From positions 1,116,001 through 1,180,000 of the forward strand of contig JAHBXS010000001.1 in NCBI GenBank assembly GCA_019636375.1: a DNA stretch of 64,000 bases. The letters run 5' to 3'. The position numbers were made by a program, and so were the translations under genes. Position 1 is the stretch's first letter; each line of letters begins with the position of its first letter. This DNA comes from Pirellulaceae bacterium (GTDB taxonomy: Bacteria > Planctomycetota > Planctomycetia > Pirellulales > Pirellulaceae). The notes under the pieces were generated by a model that was not told the DNA's origin, did not search any database, and saw nothing but the letters and a program-made list of their open reading frames with translations. Of the stretch, positions 1-8,607 are shown piece after piece.

Positions 1-1367
1 GCATAAGTTTATAGCCGTGTCGCCTTCGTTTCAATACACGTGGCTCTAGCCTGCCTGGGCGATTGGCGACCTCGCAGGCCGCGATCTGTTTGAGCATCAG
101 CCTCAAGTAGCCATCGAGTCGCGCAGGATCAATGATCGCGAGAGACAATTGCATCCACGATGCCAGCACGTATTGGCAGGTGCTGGTAAAACTTATTTGG
201 CGCGGCTGTTTGTGGTGGAGCAGAGCAGCTCAGCAGCAGTTGTGAATGAGGTTGTGGCGAATCGTCCAGACTTCTCGATAGATCATTTCAGGTTTTTGCA
301 GCGAACATGAGCCAGATTCAGATTGGACTTGATGCTACGGATGTCAATTCCGAATTCCAGCGAAATCCATACAATTCGGCAATGTCTTCGAGCGGTATGC
401 TGCTCGGGATTCGTCAGTGTTGTGATGATTTCGATGGTTTGTGTACGACGACCAGGCTCGACAATCTGAAAACGCAACTCGCGCAAAGTCAGTGTTTCCG
501 GAATCATTGCATACGTTGCCTCGTCCATCCAACTGGGCTTTCTGGTCGAGTCCACACGATGAGGTGGTCGTTCTTGCCGAGTCTCTTGCCACGTCGGAAA
601 TCGGTCTTATGACGCGCCGGTGATGCTTGCGGGCACAGGTCTGGATTCATGACAATGCAGCAACGCGATCATCATAAACGAACAATAGTACCGGTCCATC
701 ACACGGCAATATCTCCTTCTGCAAACGAATCAGAAGTCTTCCTCAGTAAGGCAGATTCGCCTGTTTCTTTGCCTTAGGTACAAGCGAATTCCATGTCCAT
801 TACTGTGGCAGTTGCCAATGAGATAATGGCTACGGCGGCGCAATGGGCAAACCGGCTCCGAATTGTTGTGATTTTGGATGGGGTACATGGCTTGGTTCTC
901 CGGTGTATCAGGCATCGTGAAGGTAAAGCCATCGACGAGGTTTGGCGTGATGGACTCCTTTCACAGCCAAGACCCAAAACCAGCCGCTTGTTCCAGCTCT
1001 TCGGCTATTTCGCCGCTGAGGTCACGTAATGCCGCGCGCTGATAGTTTAGCGCGACACGTAATCGCCGGTGTCTTCCGTCGGTGCATTCATGTATGTAGC
1101 TCACAGTAGCTGACGACGCGTGCCACCGCTGATTGGCGAAGCCTCCTTGCCATCTCTTAGGACTTGCAGGAAAGGCCCAAACCACAATGGCTGTCAGTAA
1201 GATGCCATGCAGGCAAACAACGCTCTGTGTTTTCGGAAGACTCGTTCGATACGCTCAGCCGAGAGAATCTCGGCAAAGGGTAGGCCCTTACCCGATAGAA
1301 ATACATCCACAACTTTTTGATAATTGCGACTGTCCTGAGGCGGAAATTTTGGTATATCTCCAGACAT
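1..1367 (-). pseudogene. Decayed IS4-type DDE transposase, running off the left edge
   Basis: Remnant of a DDE transposase of the IS4 group, readable only by switching minus-strand frames. An N-terminal piece starts at ATG 1367 and contains ILSAERIERVFRKHRALF. A second frame near 1185-960 gives ALRDLSGEIAEELEQAA. Then come a DGFTFTMPDTPENQA piece near 930-880 (first DDE aspartate region), a DRYYCSFMMIALL piece near 690-650 and, near 555-283, SWMDEATYAMIPETLTLRE followed by DIRSIKSNLNLAHVRCK. The C-terminus (CEVANRPGRLEPRVLKRRR) reaches the first bases of the window, so only a few residues are missing. At least three frameshifts and internal stops make it non-functional. The order and motifs are those of planctomycete IS4-family transposases; the family call rests on recalled motif similarity. 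Confidence 0.8.
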
Positions 1368-1373
1368 GAAAAA

Positions 1374-1413
1374 CCCTCCTTGGCTTTTTCACTGCCCAGT
1401 GAACCAAGGAGGG
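1374..1413 (-). terminator. Strong hairpin between Rpn gene and transposase remnant
   Basis: CCCTCCTTGG (1374-1383) pairs with CCAAGGAGGG (1404-1413), and the inner TTCACTG/CAGTGAA pair closes on a two-base loop. On the minus strand the stem is followed directly by TTTTTC, so it fits a rho-independent terminator for the Rpn gene. It could also be part of the IS end that shields the transposase from read-in. Confidence 0.6.
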
Positions 1414-1518
1414 CTTCATTTTAATACCAAGGTCGGCTCAATTTCGCAAGATCGCCTTGGCTGGAGCAGATTTTAAAAAATTGTCCGCTTCAGTCCTAGA
1501 TCAATCTGCGCGCATTCA

Positions 1519-2118
1519 TCAACCCGACAGTGCCATTCGTTCCAGCAACCGTTCAGGTTCGTAATTTTCGGCATGGATCAACCAATACAGCCAACGTTGC
1601 AAAGGGGTCGCTGTCCCCAACTCCGCCTCTGTCAAATTATACTTGCCCAACTCCAAAGTGTGAATCGACAAAGTATCCGTTAATTCTCGCCCTGATTCTC
1701 GATCCATCAAGGCAAATCGGTGGTGAAGTTGGGCGGTATCCGCCCACAACGTCTCCTCCATCAACGCGATGACCACCACCGGTTTGAGAGCCGTATACGG
1801 CTCTCCGGAGCGAAGTTGCCCAGCGTACTCATCGCACCCGTAAAACACCAATCGCTGCACCAAACCCGGTCGCACCGCTATTTGAATTTCGATGTCGTAA
1901 ATCACCCCGTTTTGGTCGGTAGCTTTGACATCCAAGATGGACAGCTTGTCTTGTTGGAAGTCTTGAAGGTTGAACGGGTTGAGAATCACAACGTCGACAA
2001 TCGGAACCGGCGGGTTGAGGATCGCATTAAGCAGACTGATCAACGCCAACTTATTGGCCGGCGAGCCAAATACTTTCTTGAACGCGAAGTCGTTTATCGG
2101 GCGGATTCCAATGACCAT
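1519..2118 (-). CDS. Rpn/PD-(D/E)XK transposase-like nuclease, C-terminally short
   Basis: Belongs to the Rpn family (recombination-promoting nuclease, 'putative transposase'), which holds a PD-(D/E)XK nuclease fold. The start MVIGIRPINDFAFKKVFG is the classic family opening. The core has LDVKATDQNGVIYDIEIQI, where D and the EIQ strand form the nuclease active-site region. ATG 2118 is preceded by GAGG at a suitable distance. At 199 residues it is about 100 shorter than usual, stopping just after LLERMALSG where homologues continue into a helical, often charged tail. No continuation is visible in other frames. Its neighbours are both decayed elements. It may retain the nuclease core, but could equally be a decaying copy. 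Confidence 0.8.
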   Translation of the reverse strand: MVIGIRPINDFAFKKVFGSPANKLALISLLNAILNPPVPIVDVVILNPFNLQDFQQDKLSILDVKATDQNGVIYDIEIQIAVRPGLVQRLVFYGCDEYAGQLRSGEPYTALKPVVVIALMEETLWADTAQLHHRFALMDRESGRELTDTLSIHTLELGKYNLTEAELGTATPLQRWLYWLIHAENYEPERLLERMALSG

Positions 2119-2242
2119 TAGGTCCTCATTTGGGGTAAAAATAATGCGGGCTCAGGAAAGCAGGACGGAAGAAATCCGGATTTTCAATCCTCAAGGTTTC
2201 CCGCCAGGGATCGGTGCCACTCGCGTCATCATACCCCTAATT

Positions 2243-2302
2243 GGTCGAATCGCCAAACGTATCGGTCTGTGATGTCACGCGGCCCAGTTCGTCGTAGACG
2301 GC
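2243..2302. repeat. Direct repeat copy 1 (YD motif)
   Basis: About 60 bp, nearly identical to 2622-2681. Both begin GGTCGAATCGCCAAACGTAT and cover the coding sequence for YDELGR.TxQTDTFGDST. This is internal repetition typical of YD-repeat genes rather than a mobile repeat. Confidence 0.8.
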
Positions 2303-2548
2303 GTAGGGTGTGTGAAGGGAACCGATTGCTGAGCAAGTACCTGTCATCAGTTCCGTTTCCATTACAAAAACGTTTGAATTGAGAAAAAATGGTTCCCGTA
2401 ACACACCATCACATTGTCACCAATTGAGATTTTTCTGGGAATTGGTGTGTTCCGTGAGCGACAACTTATCGAACCGATTCGAGAAGCCAAACGACCTTTC
2501 CAACTTAAATCCCTCAAGATTCGAACGCGCTCACTTCACACACCCTAC
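2303..2548. repeat. 246-bp segment with 15-bp terminal inverted repeats (MITE-like)
   Basis: GTAGGGTGTGTGAAG at 2303-2317 is exactly reverse-complementary to 2534-2548. The segment sits between the two YD-repeat remnants at the point where their reading frame breaks. Inside it, CACCAATT (2418-2425) and AATTGGTG (2440-2447) form a second hairpin. No target-site duplication is obvious and it encodes no protein. It may be a miniature inverted-repeat element or an inverted duplication. Confidence 0.4.
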
Positions 2549-2621
2549 TTCCCATCGTCGTTACAATCCCCTTGGCGTCGGTTCGGGTCTTGACGTTACC
2601 CCCTTTATCATACGTCATGCT

Positions 2622-2681
2622 GGTCGAATCGCCAAACGTATCGGTCTGTGCTGTCATCCGGCCCAGTTCGTCATAGACCGC
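2622..2681. repeat. Direct repeat copy 2 (YD motif)
   Basis: Partner of 2243-2302, differing at only a few positions. It lies in the longer of the two Rhs remnants. Confidence 0.8.
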
Positions 2682-2888
2682 TTCATAACATTGACATTCT
2701 TTTGGGGGAGTTTTTTTATTTCGCTGACTCGTGTTGGGGAAGATAGGGCTTCTCTCTAAACCAAAACATTTTCGGTGAGCGCAAAAAATAAGCCGTCGCA
2801 GTGGGTTCTGCGACGGCGTGAGCGAAAGACGGCGAAATCTTTTTTGTTGATGGGGCAAGCGGCGAAACGAGCCCTATCAATGTGAGAC

Positions 2889-3461
2889 TTAAACCAATTC
2901 CTTACGGGACCCGATCAAGGTGCGTAGTCGTTCGGCCAACAGGCTGGCATCAAACGGCTTCTTGAACGTTTCGTTGATCGCGGAGCGATCAAAGGAGATG
3001 GGATTGCCATCGTCTGGCAACAAAGCGATCAAGATGGTCTCGCCAAAGTCCGCATTCTTGCGAAGGTTTTGGCAAATCTGCATCGCTTCGATTTTCCCGA
3101 TTGAGAAGTCAGTGATGACGCAATCGGGGTGGAAACTCTCCGCTTGAATTCCAGCTTCGAAGCCGCTGGCCGCGACCGCAACTTTAAAGCTCTTTTCAGG
3201 TGGAAGTTCTCGTTTCAAATTTTCAATCAATACCTGATCTTGGGCTACGATCAGGACTTTGGCCATCGCCTCATCCTCAAGGTCTCCCAATGGCATTCCA
3301 TGTTCTTTCAGGAATTTGATCAGGTATTCTCGTGGAATACGACGGTCTTGCGAGCCGGGGATTCGGTAGCCTTTGAGGCGTCCCGAATCGAACCATTTGC
3401 TGACCGTGCGTGGGGCCACCTTACAGATCTTTGCGACCTGACCAGTTGTGAATACCTTCAT
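2889..3461 (-). CDS. Excisionase/MerR-type HTH fused to a degenerate receiver domain
   Basis: Residues 1-55 (FTTGQVAKICKVAPRTVSKWFDSGRLKGYRIPGSQDRRIPRE) form the winged helix-turn-helix found in excisionases and helix-turn-helix 17 domains. Residues 66-185 form a CheY-like receiver. The phospho-acceptor region (VITDFSIG) and the conserved lysine (KKPFD) are present. The N-terminal acidic pair is reduced to AQDQ, and the switch Ser/Thr position in ILIALLPDDG is Ala. The fold is therefore clear, but phosphorylation may be weakened or absent. This domain order (DNA binding first, receiver second) is common in planctomycetes. No histidine kinase is nearby. Target genes are unknown. Confidence 0.85.
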   Translation of the reverse strand: MKVFTTGQVAKICKVAPRTVSKWFDSGRLKGYRIPGSQDRRIPREYLIKFLKEHGMPLGDLEDEAMAKVLIVAQDQVLIENLKRELPPEKSFKVAVAASGFEAGIQAESFHPDCVITDFSIGKIEAMQICQNLRKNADFGETILIALLPDDGNPISFDRSAINETFKKPFDASLLAERLRTLIGSRKELV

Positions 3462-4182
3462 CGCAGGCTCTCCATTTTTCTTTTTTACACGTCTTTCGCT
3501 ACAGGACTACGGACAATCAGGTCTTGGTAGTCGTGTAACTGTCCGCCCAAAATTGGGAGTTGAATGTCCGGCGAGACATTTCATTCCACTCTGGGTCAGG
3601 GCGAACTGTTTTCGCATGATTAACACGGTTGAACGATTTTCACCGTCACAACTGGTTTTAAGCATCGTCCGCGGCAAAACAGTTTCGTTGGGTCAATTCA
3701 CGAGAATCATTCGAATGCTGATAAACGTGATTGTAAAACCGTTAGGATCGATAGCCTTTGCCAATTTTGGTCAGGTTACCATCGTTGAGAAGAACTCGTT
3801 CCGAGAATTCGCGCCGAATTTGGTCTGGATCAGCGACGCGAACCCAAGTGCGAACGACATGCCGTCGCCGCTAGAAATTCCCCCCTTTAGATATTGGCCA
3901 AGCTGCCGCCAGTTGGACTGATCGGGAACTCATCAACATCTGCTAATAATTTCGTTAATTTTCCGTATAGACTTTAACCCTATTTAACGGGTCGTAGGAT
4001 TCGGTGGATTTTTGACGCTTTGAACGGTCCTGTCGTTGTCAAAGCTCACGGCTTTCTCCATAATACGTGGTTTCTTGGACCAGGGCCTAAGGCCAACTGC
4101 TCGGCTCGATTTCAGGCGATCGGGAGCTGCTTGAGCGAGCCCCAAGAATTTCAGACGAGCGAAAATTTGTAGAAAGTACACG
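3462..4182. other. 721-bp intergenic region upstream of guaB
   Basis: Separates the divergent regulator gene and guaB. Open frames here lack ribosome-binding sites and recognisable sequence. I see no RNA gene or strong hairpin. It presumably carries promoters for both flanking genes, but no clear -35/-10 pair could be assigned. Confidence 0.5.
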
Positions 4183-5661
4183 ATGGCGGTTGAAAAATCG
4201 ATCAACTTGGCAATTACCTTCGACGACGTGTTGCTGGTGCCTCGCTATAGCGAGATGGTTCCTTCAGATGTGGATGTGAGAACGCAACTCACTCGAAACA
4301 TCCGCCTTAATATCCCGTTGCTCAGTTCTCCGATGGATACGGTGACCGAGCACCAAATGGCGATCGCCCTTGCCAAAGTCGGAGGACTGGGAGTGATTCA
4401 TAAAAACCTCTCCATCTCGGCCCAAACTGAAGAGGTCCTCAAGGTCAAACGCAGCGCCAACGGCATCATCGTTGACCCAGTGACTCTTCCTCCAGATGCC
4501 AGCGTTGAACGTGCTCGGGAACTAATGCACCAGCACAATGTGTCGGGGGTCCCAATTGTGCTAGCTGACGGCACGCTGGTAGGGATTTTGACTCGCCGTG
4601 ATCTCAGGTTTTTAGAAACCAAGGATCAGCCAGTTTCTGCGGTGATGACACGAGAAAACTTGGTAACGGCTACGGGGAATGTAACGCTTGCGGAAGCTGA
4701 GAAAATTTTAACGGCTAAAAAGGTGGAGAAACTTTTACTGGTTGACGAAAATAAAAGACTGAAAGGACTGATTACGATCAAAGACATCGACATGATGAAT
4801 CGGTTCCCGAACGCCTGCAAAGACGATTTGGGACGGTTGCGTGTCGGTGCGGCTATCGGAGTGCATGATTACGAGCGGGCTCAAAGCCTAATCGATCAAG
4901 GCGTCGATGTCCTGATTGTGGACAGTGCTCACGGTCATTCAAAAAACGTCATCGAGACGGTCCGACAACTTAAACGGAATCATTCTATCGATGTGGTGGC
5001 AGGTAATATCGCCACGACAGAGGGTTGTCAGGCGTTAATCAATGCTGGTGCGGATGCCGTGAAGGTTGGAATTGGACCGGGGTCGATTTGCACAACTCGC
5101 ATCGTCAGTGGTGTGGGTGTGCCGCAAATCTCCGCGATCCAAAACGCAACACTGGCTGCCAATAAAGCGGGTGTGCCTTTGATTGCCGATGGTGGAATCC
5201 GTTATTCAGGCGACATTGCGAAAGCGATTGCCGCCGGTGCCCACTCGGTGATGATCGGAGGTCTGTTTGCAGGGTTGGCGGAAAGTCCTGGCCAAATGAT
5301 CCTGTTCCAAGGTCGCTCGTTCAAAGCGTACCGCGGGATGGGTTCGCTCGGTGCGATGGAAAAAGGTTCCAGCGAGCGGTATCGGCAGGGGAATCAACCT
5401 GGCGGGAAACTTGTTCCCGAAGGGGTCGAGGGGCGAGTCCCCTTCAAAGGTTCCTTGAGCGATTTCGCTTATCAACTTGTCGGAGGCGTCCGCGCTGCGA
5501 TGGGTTATTGCGGAACGGCAACAATTGAAGGACTGCGCAAGGAAGCACAGTTCATACAGGTTTCAGCGGCCAGTGTCCGGGAAGGTCACCCCCATGATAT
5601 CGCAATCACGCAGGAAGCACCCAATTACAGCTCCGACGCAACCGGCGGAGACATTGACTAA
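4183..5661 (+). CDS. guaB: Inosine-5'-monophosphate dehydrogenase
   Basis: Oxidises IMP to XMP with NAD+, the rate-limiting step of guanine nucleotide synthesis in the cytoplasm. The 492-residue length is normal. The TIM barrel is interrupted by two CBS domains at about residues 94-205 ([21 protein letters not shown] and [21 protein letters not shown]). The catalytic loop [11 protein letters not shown] holds Cys303, and the mobile flap reads SSERYRQGN. The phosphate-binding ADGG is intact. It starts at ATG 4183 and its last 68 bases overlap the start of the next gene, so the two are probably co-transcribed. Confidence 0.97.
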   Translation: MAVEKSINLAITFDDVLLVPRYSEMVPSDVDVRTQLTRNIRLNIPLLSSPMDTVTEHQMAIALAKVGGLGVIHKNLSISAQTEEVLKVKRSANGIIVDPVTLPPDASVERARELMHQHNVSGVPIVLADGTLVGILTRRDLRFLETKDQPVSAVMTRENLVTATGNVTLAEAEKILTAKKVEKLLLVDENKRLKGLITIKDIDMMNRFPNACKDDLGRLRVGAAIGVHDYERAQSLIDQGVDVLIVDSAHGHSKNVIETVRQLKRNHSIDVVAGNIATTEGCQALINAGADAVKVGIGPGSICTTRIVSGVGVPQISAIQNATLAANKAGVPLIADGGIRYSGDIAKAIAAGAHSVMIGGLFAGLAESPGQMILFQGRSFKAYRGMGSLGAMEKGSSERYRQGNQPGGKLVPEGVEGRVPFKGSLSDFAYQLVGGVRAAMGYCGTATIEGLRKEAQFIQVSAASVREGHPHDIAITQEAPNYSSDATGGDID

Positions 5662-6928
5662 GCGGCTCGGTCGCTTTTTCAAGAGGCTCGCGCGCCCCAT
5701 CGGCTTCGGAGCGTTGTTGTTAGGCAATACGCTTTCTGCCAACGGATTGGCCCAAGTCCCCAGTCAAATACAAAATCAAGAGCGGACAAACCCCGCACAT
5801 TTCGCACCTCCTGTTCATATCGCGCCTGTTCGAAGGCCGGTTCAAGTCCCAGCCGAGCGAGTTTCTAATTCGACCACTCAGCGACCTAAATCAGTCGATC
5901 ATCGACGTGCCCCAGCTTCGGCGATTGGTACGGGGGTTCCACAACAAGCCGACACGCAACTCGTCTCTGTTTGGCAAAACATCGACGAGCCGTTTGAGAC
6001 TCAGACTCGACAAAACCAAGACCAAATTCGTATCAGTCAAACTCCAGCTTCGCCCGCTACCCGGCCTCGTGAAAACGTTGTCACTCAACCGCAACGACTG
6101 GAAAGTATCTTGCCGAATCAAGAATTGATGCGGCAGTTGGATGAAGATGCAATGAACTTGGACCTTTTGAACGCACCGTCAAATCGCGAGCTGCGAATCG
6201 ATCAACCTTTCGCGCAGCCGATTTCGAATCCGCGTGGTCTGAGCGGAGCCATGCAAGACGATGAAGACGAATTCCTGAGTTCGCGTTTCTCCAAAAGTTG
6301 CGGAGAATATCGAGAAGAATTACTTGGTCGCCGCATCGAAGACATCGCGGTCGACGTGTCGCCGCCCCCCAACGTCAAGAATTTACCGCCACGCAAAGTC
6401 ACTCGGCAATGGAAAGATACTCTTGGTCAACATTTGGCGGCAGGAACCTTGATCGACATTCGACGGGGTTACATCATCATCGATTCCAACGGCGAGTTGC
6501 TTAAGATTTCGATGGCGCGATTGGGTGAGGCCGATTTTGCAGCAGTCGCGAGTGCATGGGAACTCCCTGATGAGTGCGTCGTTGAGACCGGAATTTTCAC
6601 GCCACGTTGCTGGGAGCCACAAACTGTTACTTGGTACGCCTCAAATCTATGTCACAAACCGTTGTACTTTGAACACGTCCAACTAGAACGCTATGGGCAT
6701 TCGGCAGGTCCGATTATGGGTCCAGTCCGTGCGACAGCTCACTTCTTCGGAAGCGTGTTGATGTTCCCGTATCACACGGCCATCAATCCTCCCAACGAGT
6801 GTCAGTATGCTCTGGGCTATTACCGACCGGGGAATTGTGCTCCGTGGTTGGTTGATCCCTTCCCCATCAGCTTGCGAGGGGCGGCCCGACAGGGTGCCGT
6901 GGTTGCTGGTGGCTTCTATCTGTTTTAA
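5594..6928 (+). CDS. Exported planctomycete protein with SHD1-like domain
   Basis: Function unknown. A long basic N-terminus followed by a hydrophobic stretch ([19 protein letters not shown], about residues 37-55) suggests secretion. Residues about 60-200 are low-complexity, rich in Gln, Pro and Arg. Residues about 270-330 ([20 protein letters not shown]...[14 protein letters not shown]) resemble the SHD1 domain that planctomycetes use in many exported proteins. The C-terminal 110 residues hold several cysteines and aromatic residues. I chose ATG 5594, preceded by GGAAGG, because an upstream start at 5477 would place 39 non-characteristic residues before the signal. It overlaps guaB by 68 bp, which is unusual. 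A strong terminator follows. Confidence 0.7.
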   Translation: MISQSRRKHPITAPTQPAETLTKRLGRFFKRLARPIGFGALLLGNTLSANGLAQVPSQIQNQERTNPAHFAPPVHIAPVRRPVQVPAERVSNSTTQRPKSVDHRRAPASAIGTGVPQQADTQLVSVWQNIDEPFETQTRQNQDQIRISQTPASPATRPRENVVTQPQRLESILPNQELMRQLDEDAMNLDLLNAPSNRELRIDQPFAQPISNPRGLSGAMQDDEDEFLSSRFSKSCGEYREELLGRRIEDIAVDVSPPPNVKNLPPRKVTRQWKDTLGQHLAAGTLIDIRRGYIIIDSNGELLKISMARLGEADFAAVASAWELPDECVVETGIFTPRCWEPQTVTWYASNLCHKPLYFEHVQLERYGHSAGPIMGPVRATAHFFGSVLMFPYHTAINPPNECQYALGYYRPGNCAPWLVDPFPISLRGAARQGAVVAGGFYLF

Positions 6929-7002
6929 GACCGACGCCTGAATATTTGAGGTCGTTCGTTTTACAGTCCTCACAAAAAAATTTTCAACGCGAGAGCGATT
7001 GG

Positions 7003-7045
7003 GGCGGTTGCAAAGGGTTTAAACTTTGCAACCGCCAATTTTTTT
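7003..7045 (+). terminator. Rho-independent terminator
   Basis: GGCGGTTGCAAAG (7003-7015) pairs perfectly with CTTTGCAACCGCC (7024-7036), followed by AATTTTTTT. It ends the guaB/exported-protein unit, 75 bp after its stop codon. Confidence 0.9.
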
Positions 7046-7073
7046 AATATCCAGTAGCCAAATGTTGTCGTGA

Positions 7074-7310
7074 TCAATCCGAGAAGCCTTGACAGCCCCC
7101 CTGAGCACAGGCCGAACGTCCGCAACCACCGGCCATCGGCAAAGGCTGAGAAGCACGCGAGCCTTGTTTGACGACCGGAGAGGCAACCACTCCAAGTTGT
7201 CGCGAAAGGTTCAGGGACCCGCAGCGAGGGCATTCCGGTTCTTCACGACCACGAACTAACAACTCGCTATGGTTCTGACAATCCGAGCAAACGTAATCAA
7301 ATAGGGGCAT
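7074..7310 (-). CDS. FmdB-type zinc-ribbon protein
   Basis: Small protein (78 residues from MPLFDYVC) of the FmdB/CxxC-CxxC regulatory zinc-ribbon family. The motif is YVCSDCQ then ECPRCGS, which should bind one zinc. Members are widespread and mostly uncharacterised; a regulatory role was proposed for FmdB in formamide/amide metabolism. The C-terminus has a Gly/Cys-rich tail (GGCGRSACAQGGCQG) that may bind a further metal. The start at 7310 is preferred over 7319 because family members begin MPxYxYxC. It may be co-transcribed with nothing else: the WYL regulator ends 39 bp upstream on the same strand. Confidence 0.85.
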   Translation of the reverse strand: MPLFDYVCSDCQNHSELLVRGREEPECPRCGSLNLSRQLGVVASPVVKQGSRASQPLPMAGGCGRSACAQGGCQGFSD

Positions 7311-7348
7311 TAAAATCACCTCACCGACAACTCAAATTCAATTTCGGA

Positions 7349-8359
7349 CTATGAATACAAGTTTAGCATATCGGCAATCATCGTTTGCATCGCCTGTCGA
7401 GACGAAGCCGGTGACAAAACCTCTGCATCACGTCCAAGTTGCAATACTCTCGGAAGAATTTCCAGATCGTGTGCCGCATTCACGGTTAATTCAACATCGC
7501 CATTTTTTAAGGGTCGCACGACTTGATCGGGGTGCCATGGGTCCTCTTGAACCCAGCGTGCCGCCCGCGCTGCGACCCGAATCCGATAATTGCGAGCCTT
7601 GGTCCCGACAAAGATGCCTAGGCTATGATCGAGACATTGGTTGATATCTTCTTCCGAAGGAGGCTTGAACCACTTATCGAGCAAGTCCACTTTTTCAAAC
7701 CGATCGATTTTGAACGAGCGAATCCTTGTTTCGGCGTTGGAGTCTTCACAGGCCGCTGCGATCACATACAAGCTTGATTGGAAGAGAGCCATCGAGTAGG
7801 GTTCTATCTCACGCTGCCGAGCACCTTTGCCTATCGAATCATAAACGACATCACAAACCCGATGCTCAAGGATTGCTCGGTTGAGCGACTTGATCATCCC
7901 GAAATGGCGTTCATAGTTTTTGGTTGGTACCCCCATGACTCGCAACGTCCTGCGATATTTTTCATAGTGGTTTAAAACAGCCTCCGGAATTTCCTCGCGG
8001 ATTTTATTCCAAAACGATTCGATTCCAACCCAAAACGGAGTTCCGCCAAGCGGAAACATCAGTTCGCGCCCGAGAGACAACGCGATGAGTTCCGTCGCCG
8101 ACGCGTTAATGCGGTGCGTTTGTTTGTAGCGTGGACCGAGTTTCCAAACCTTCCCGCGTTGCATATCCGTTGTATCTACATCGATCCCAGCAGCCTGGAG
8201 TGCGTCCAAGTCTCGCTGGACGGTTCTTGTATGAATGGAGGACAGACCTAGCTCATCGACTAAATCGTCTCGAAGTTCTTGGATGGTTTTTCCAAACCGC
8301 GAGCGTTCGAGGATTTGAAGAATCTTGTGTTGACGGATCAGTTGTTCGTTGCGGGCCAT
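7349..8359 (-). CDS. WYL-domain transcriptional regulator (YafY/DeoR-like)
   Basis: DNA-binding regulator of 336 residues. Residues 1-65 carry a winged HTH (RQHKILQILERSRFGKTIQELRDDL, then HTRTVQRDLDALQAAGI). The central and C-terminal parts form the WYL domain (CDVVYDSIGKGARQREIEPYSMALFQSSLYVIAACE) with the conserved 'R.I.PY.L......YL.A' pattern. WYL domains sense ligands such as nucleic acids or nucleotides. Its position just upstream of the zinc-ribbon gene on the same strand suggests a two-gene unit. The target is not known. Confidence 0.9.
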   Translation of the reverse strand: MARNEQLIRQHKILQILERSRFGKTIQELRDDLVDELGLSSIHTRTVQRDLDALQAAGIDVDTTDMQRGKVWKLGPRYKQTHRINASATELIALSLGRELMFPLGGTPFWVGIESFWNKIREEIPEAVLNHYEKYRRTLRVMGVPTKNYERHFGMIKSLNRAILEHRVCDVVYDSIGKGARQREIEPYSMALFQSSLYVIAAACEDSNAETRIRSFKIDRFEKVDLLDKWFKPPSEEDINQCLDHSLGIFVGTKARNYRIRVAARAARWVQEDPWHPDQVVRPLKNGDVELTVNAAHDLEILPRVLQLGRDAEVLSPASSRQAMQTMIADMLNLYS

Positions 8360-8607
8360 GTTGATTATTTAAATTGCTGGATTGGCAAAGGTTCAGTTTA
8401 AGGTCGTAGACTTGCGGGCTCCATTCTAGCAATTAAGCTGAGAAGGATTCGTCCAACTTCGCGATTCAGGTCTGTGAACTTGGAAACGAAAGGCCGACGA
8501 CTGAAATCGCTCTTAATTTTCAATAAAAAAGTGGCTAAACTGCAAGACGCCGGTCTGCCGCCATGAAGCCTCTTGTCTCACTCAACTGGAATGCCCCACG
8601 AATTCGC

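Larger units (their letters stand above)
2230..2700 (-). pseudogene. YD-repeat (Rhs) gene remnants
   Basis: Two stretches read on the minus strand encode Rhs/YD-repeat sequence. The first, about 2700-2560, gives AVYDELGRMTAQTDTFGDST, then MTYDKGGNVKTRTDAKGIVTT. The second, about 2310-2230, gives AVYDELGRVTSQTDTFGDST and then hits a stop. YD-repeat proteins are large cell-surface or secreted proteins, often toxin carriers, and nothing of the surrounding gene is left. The two pieces are separated by a segment with terminal inverted repeats. This is a decayed fragment and not an expressed gene. Confidence 0.7.

Noticed and set aside
3448..3921. 157-residue plus-strand open frame
   Set aside because: No ribosome-binding site and no recognisable motif; it overlaps the start of the HTH regulator on the other strand.
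5477..5593. Upstream extension of the exported protein to 5477
   Set aside because: The 39 extra residues are the other frame of guaB and have no signal or domain character.
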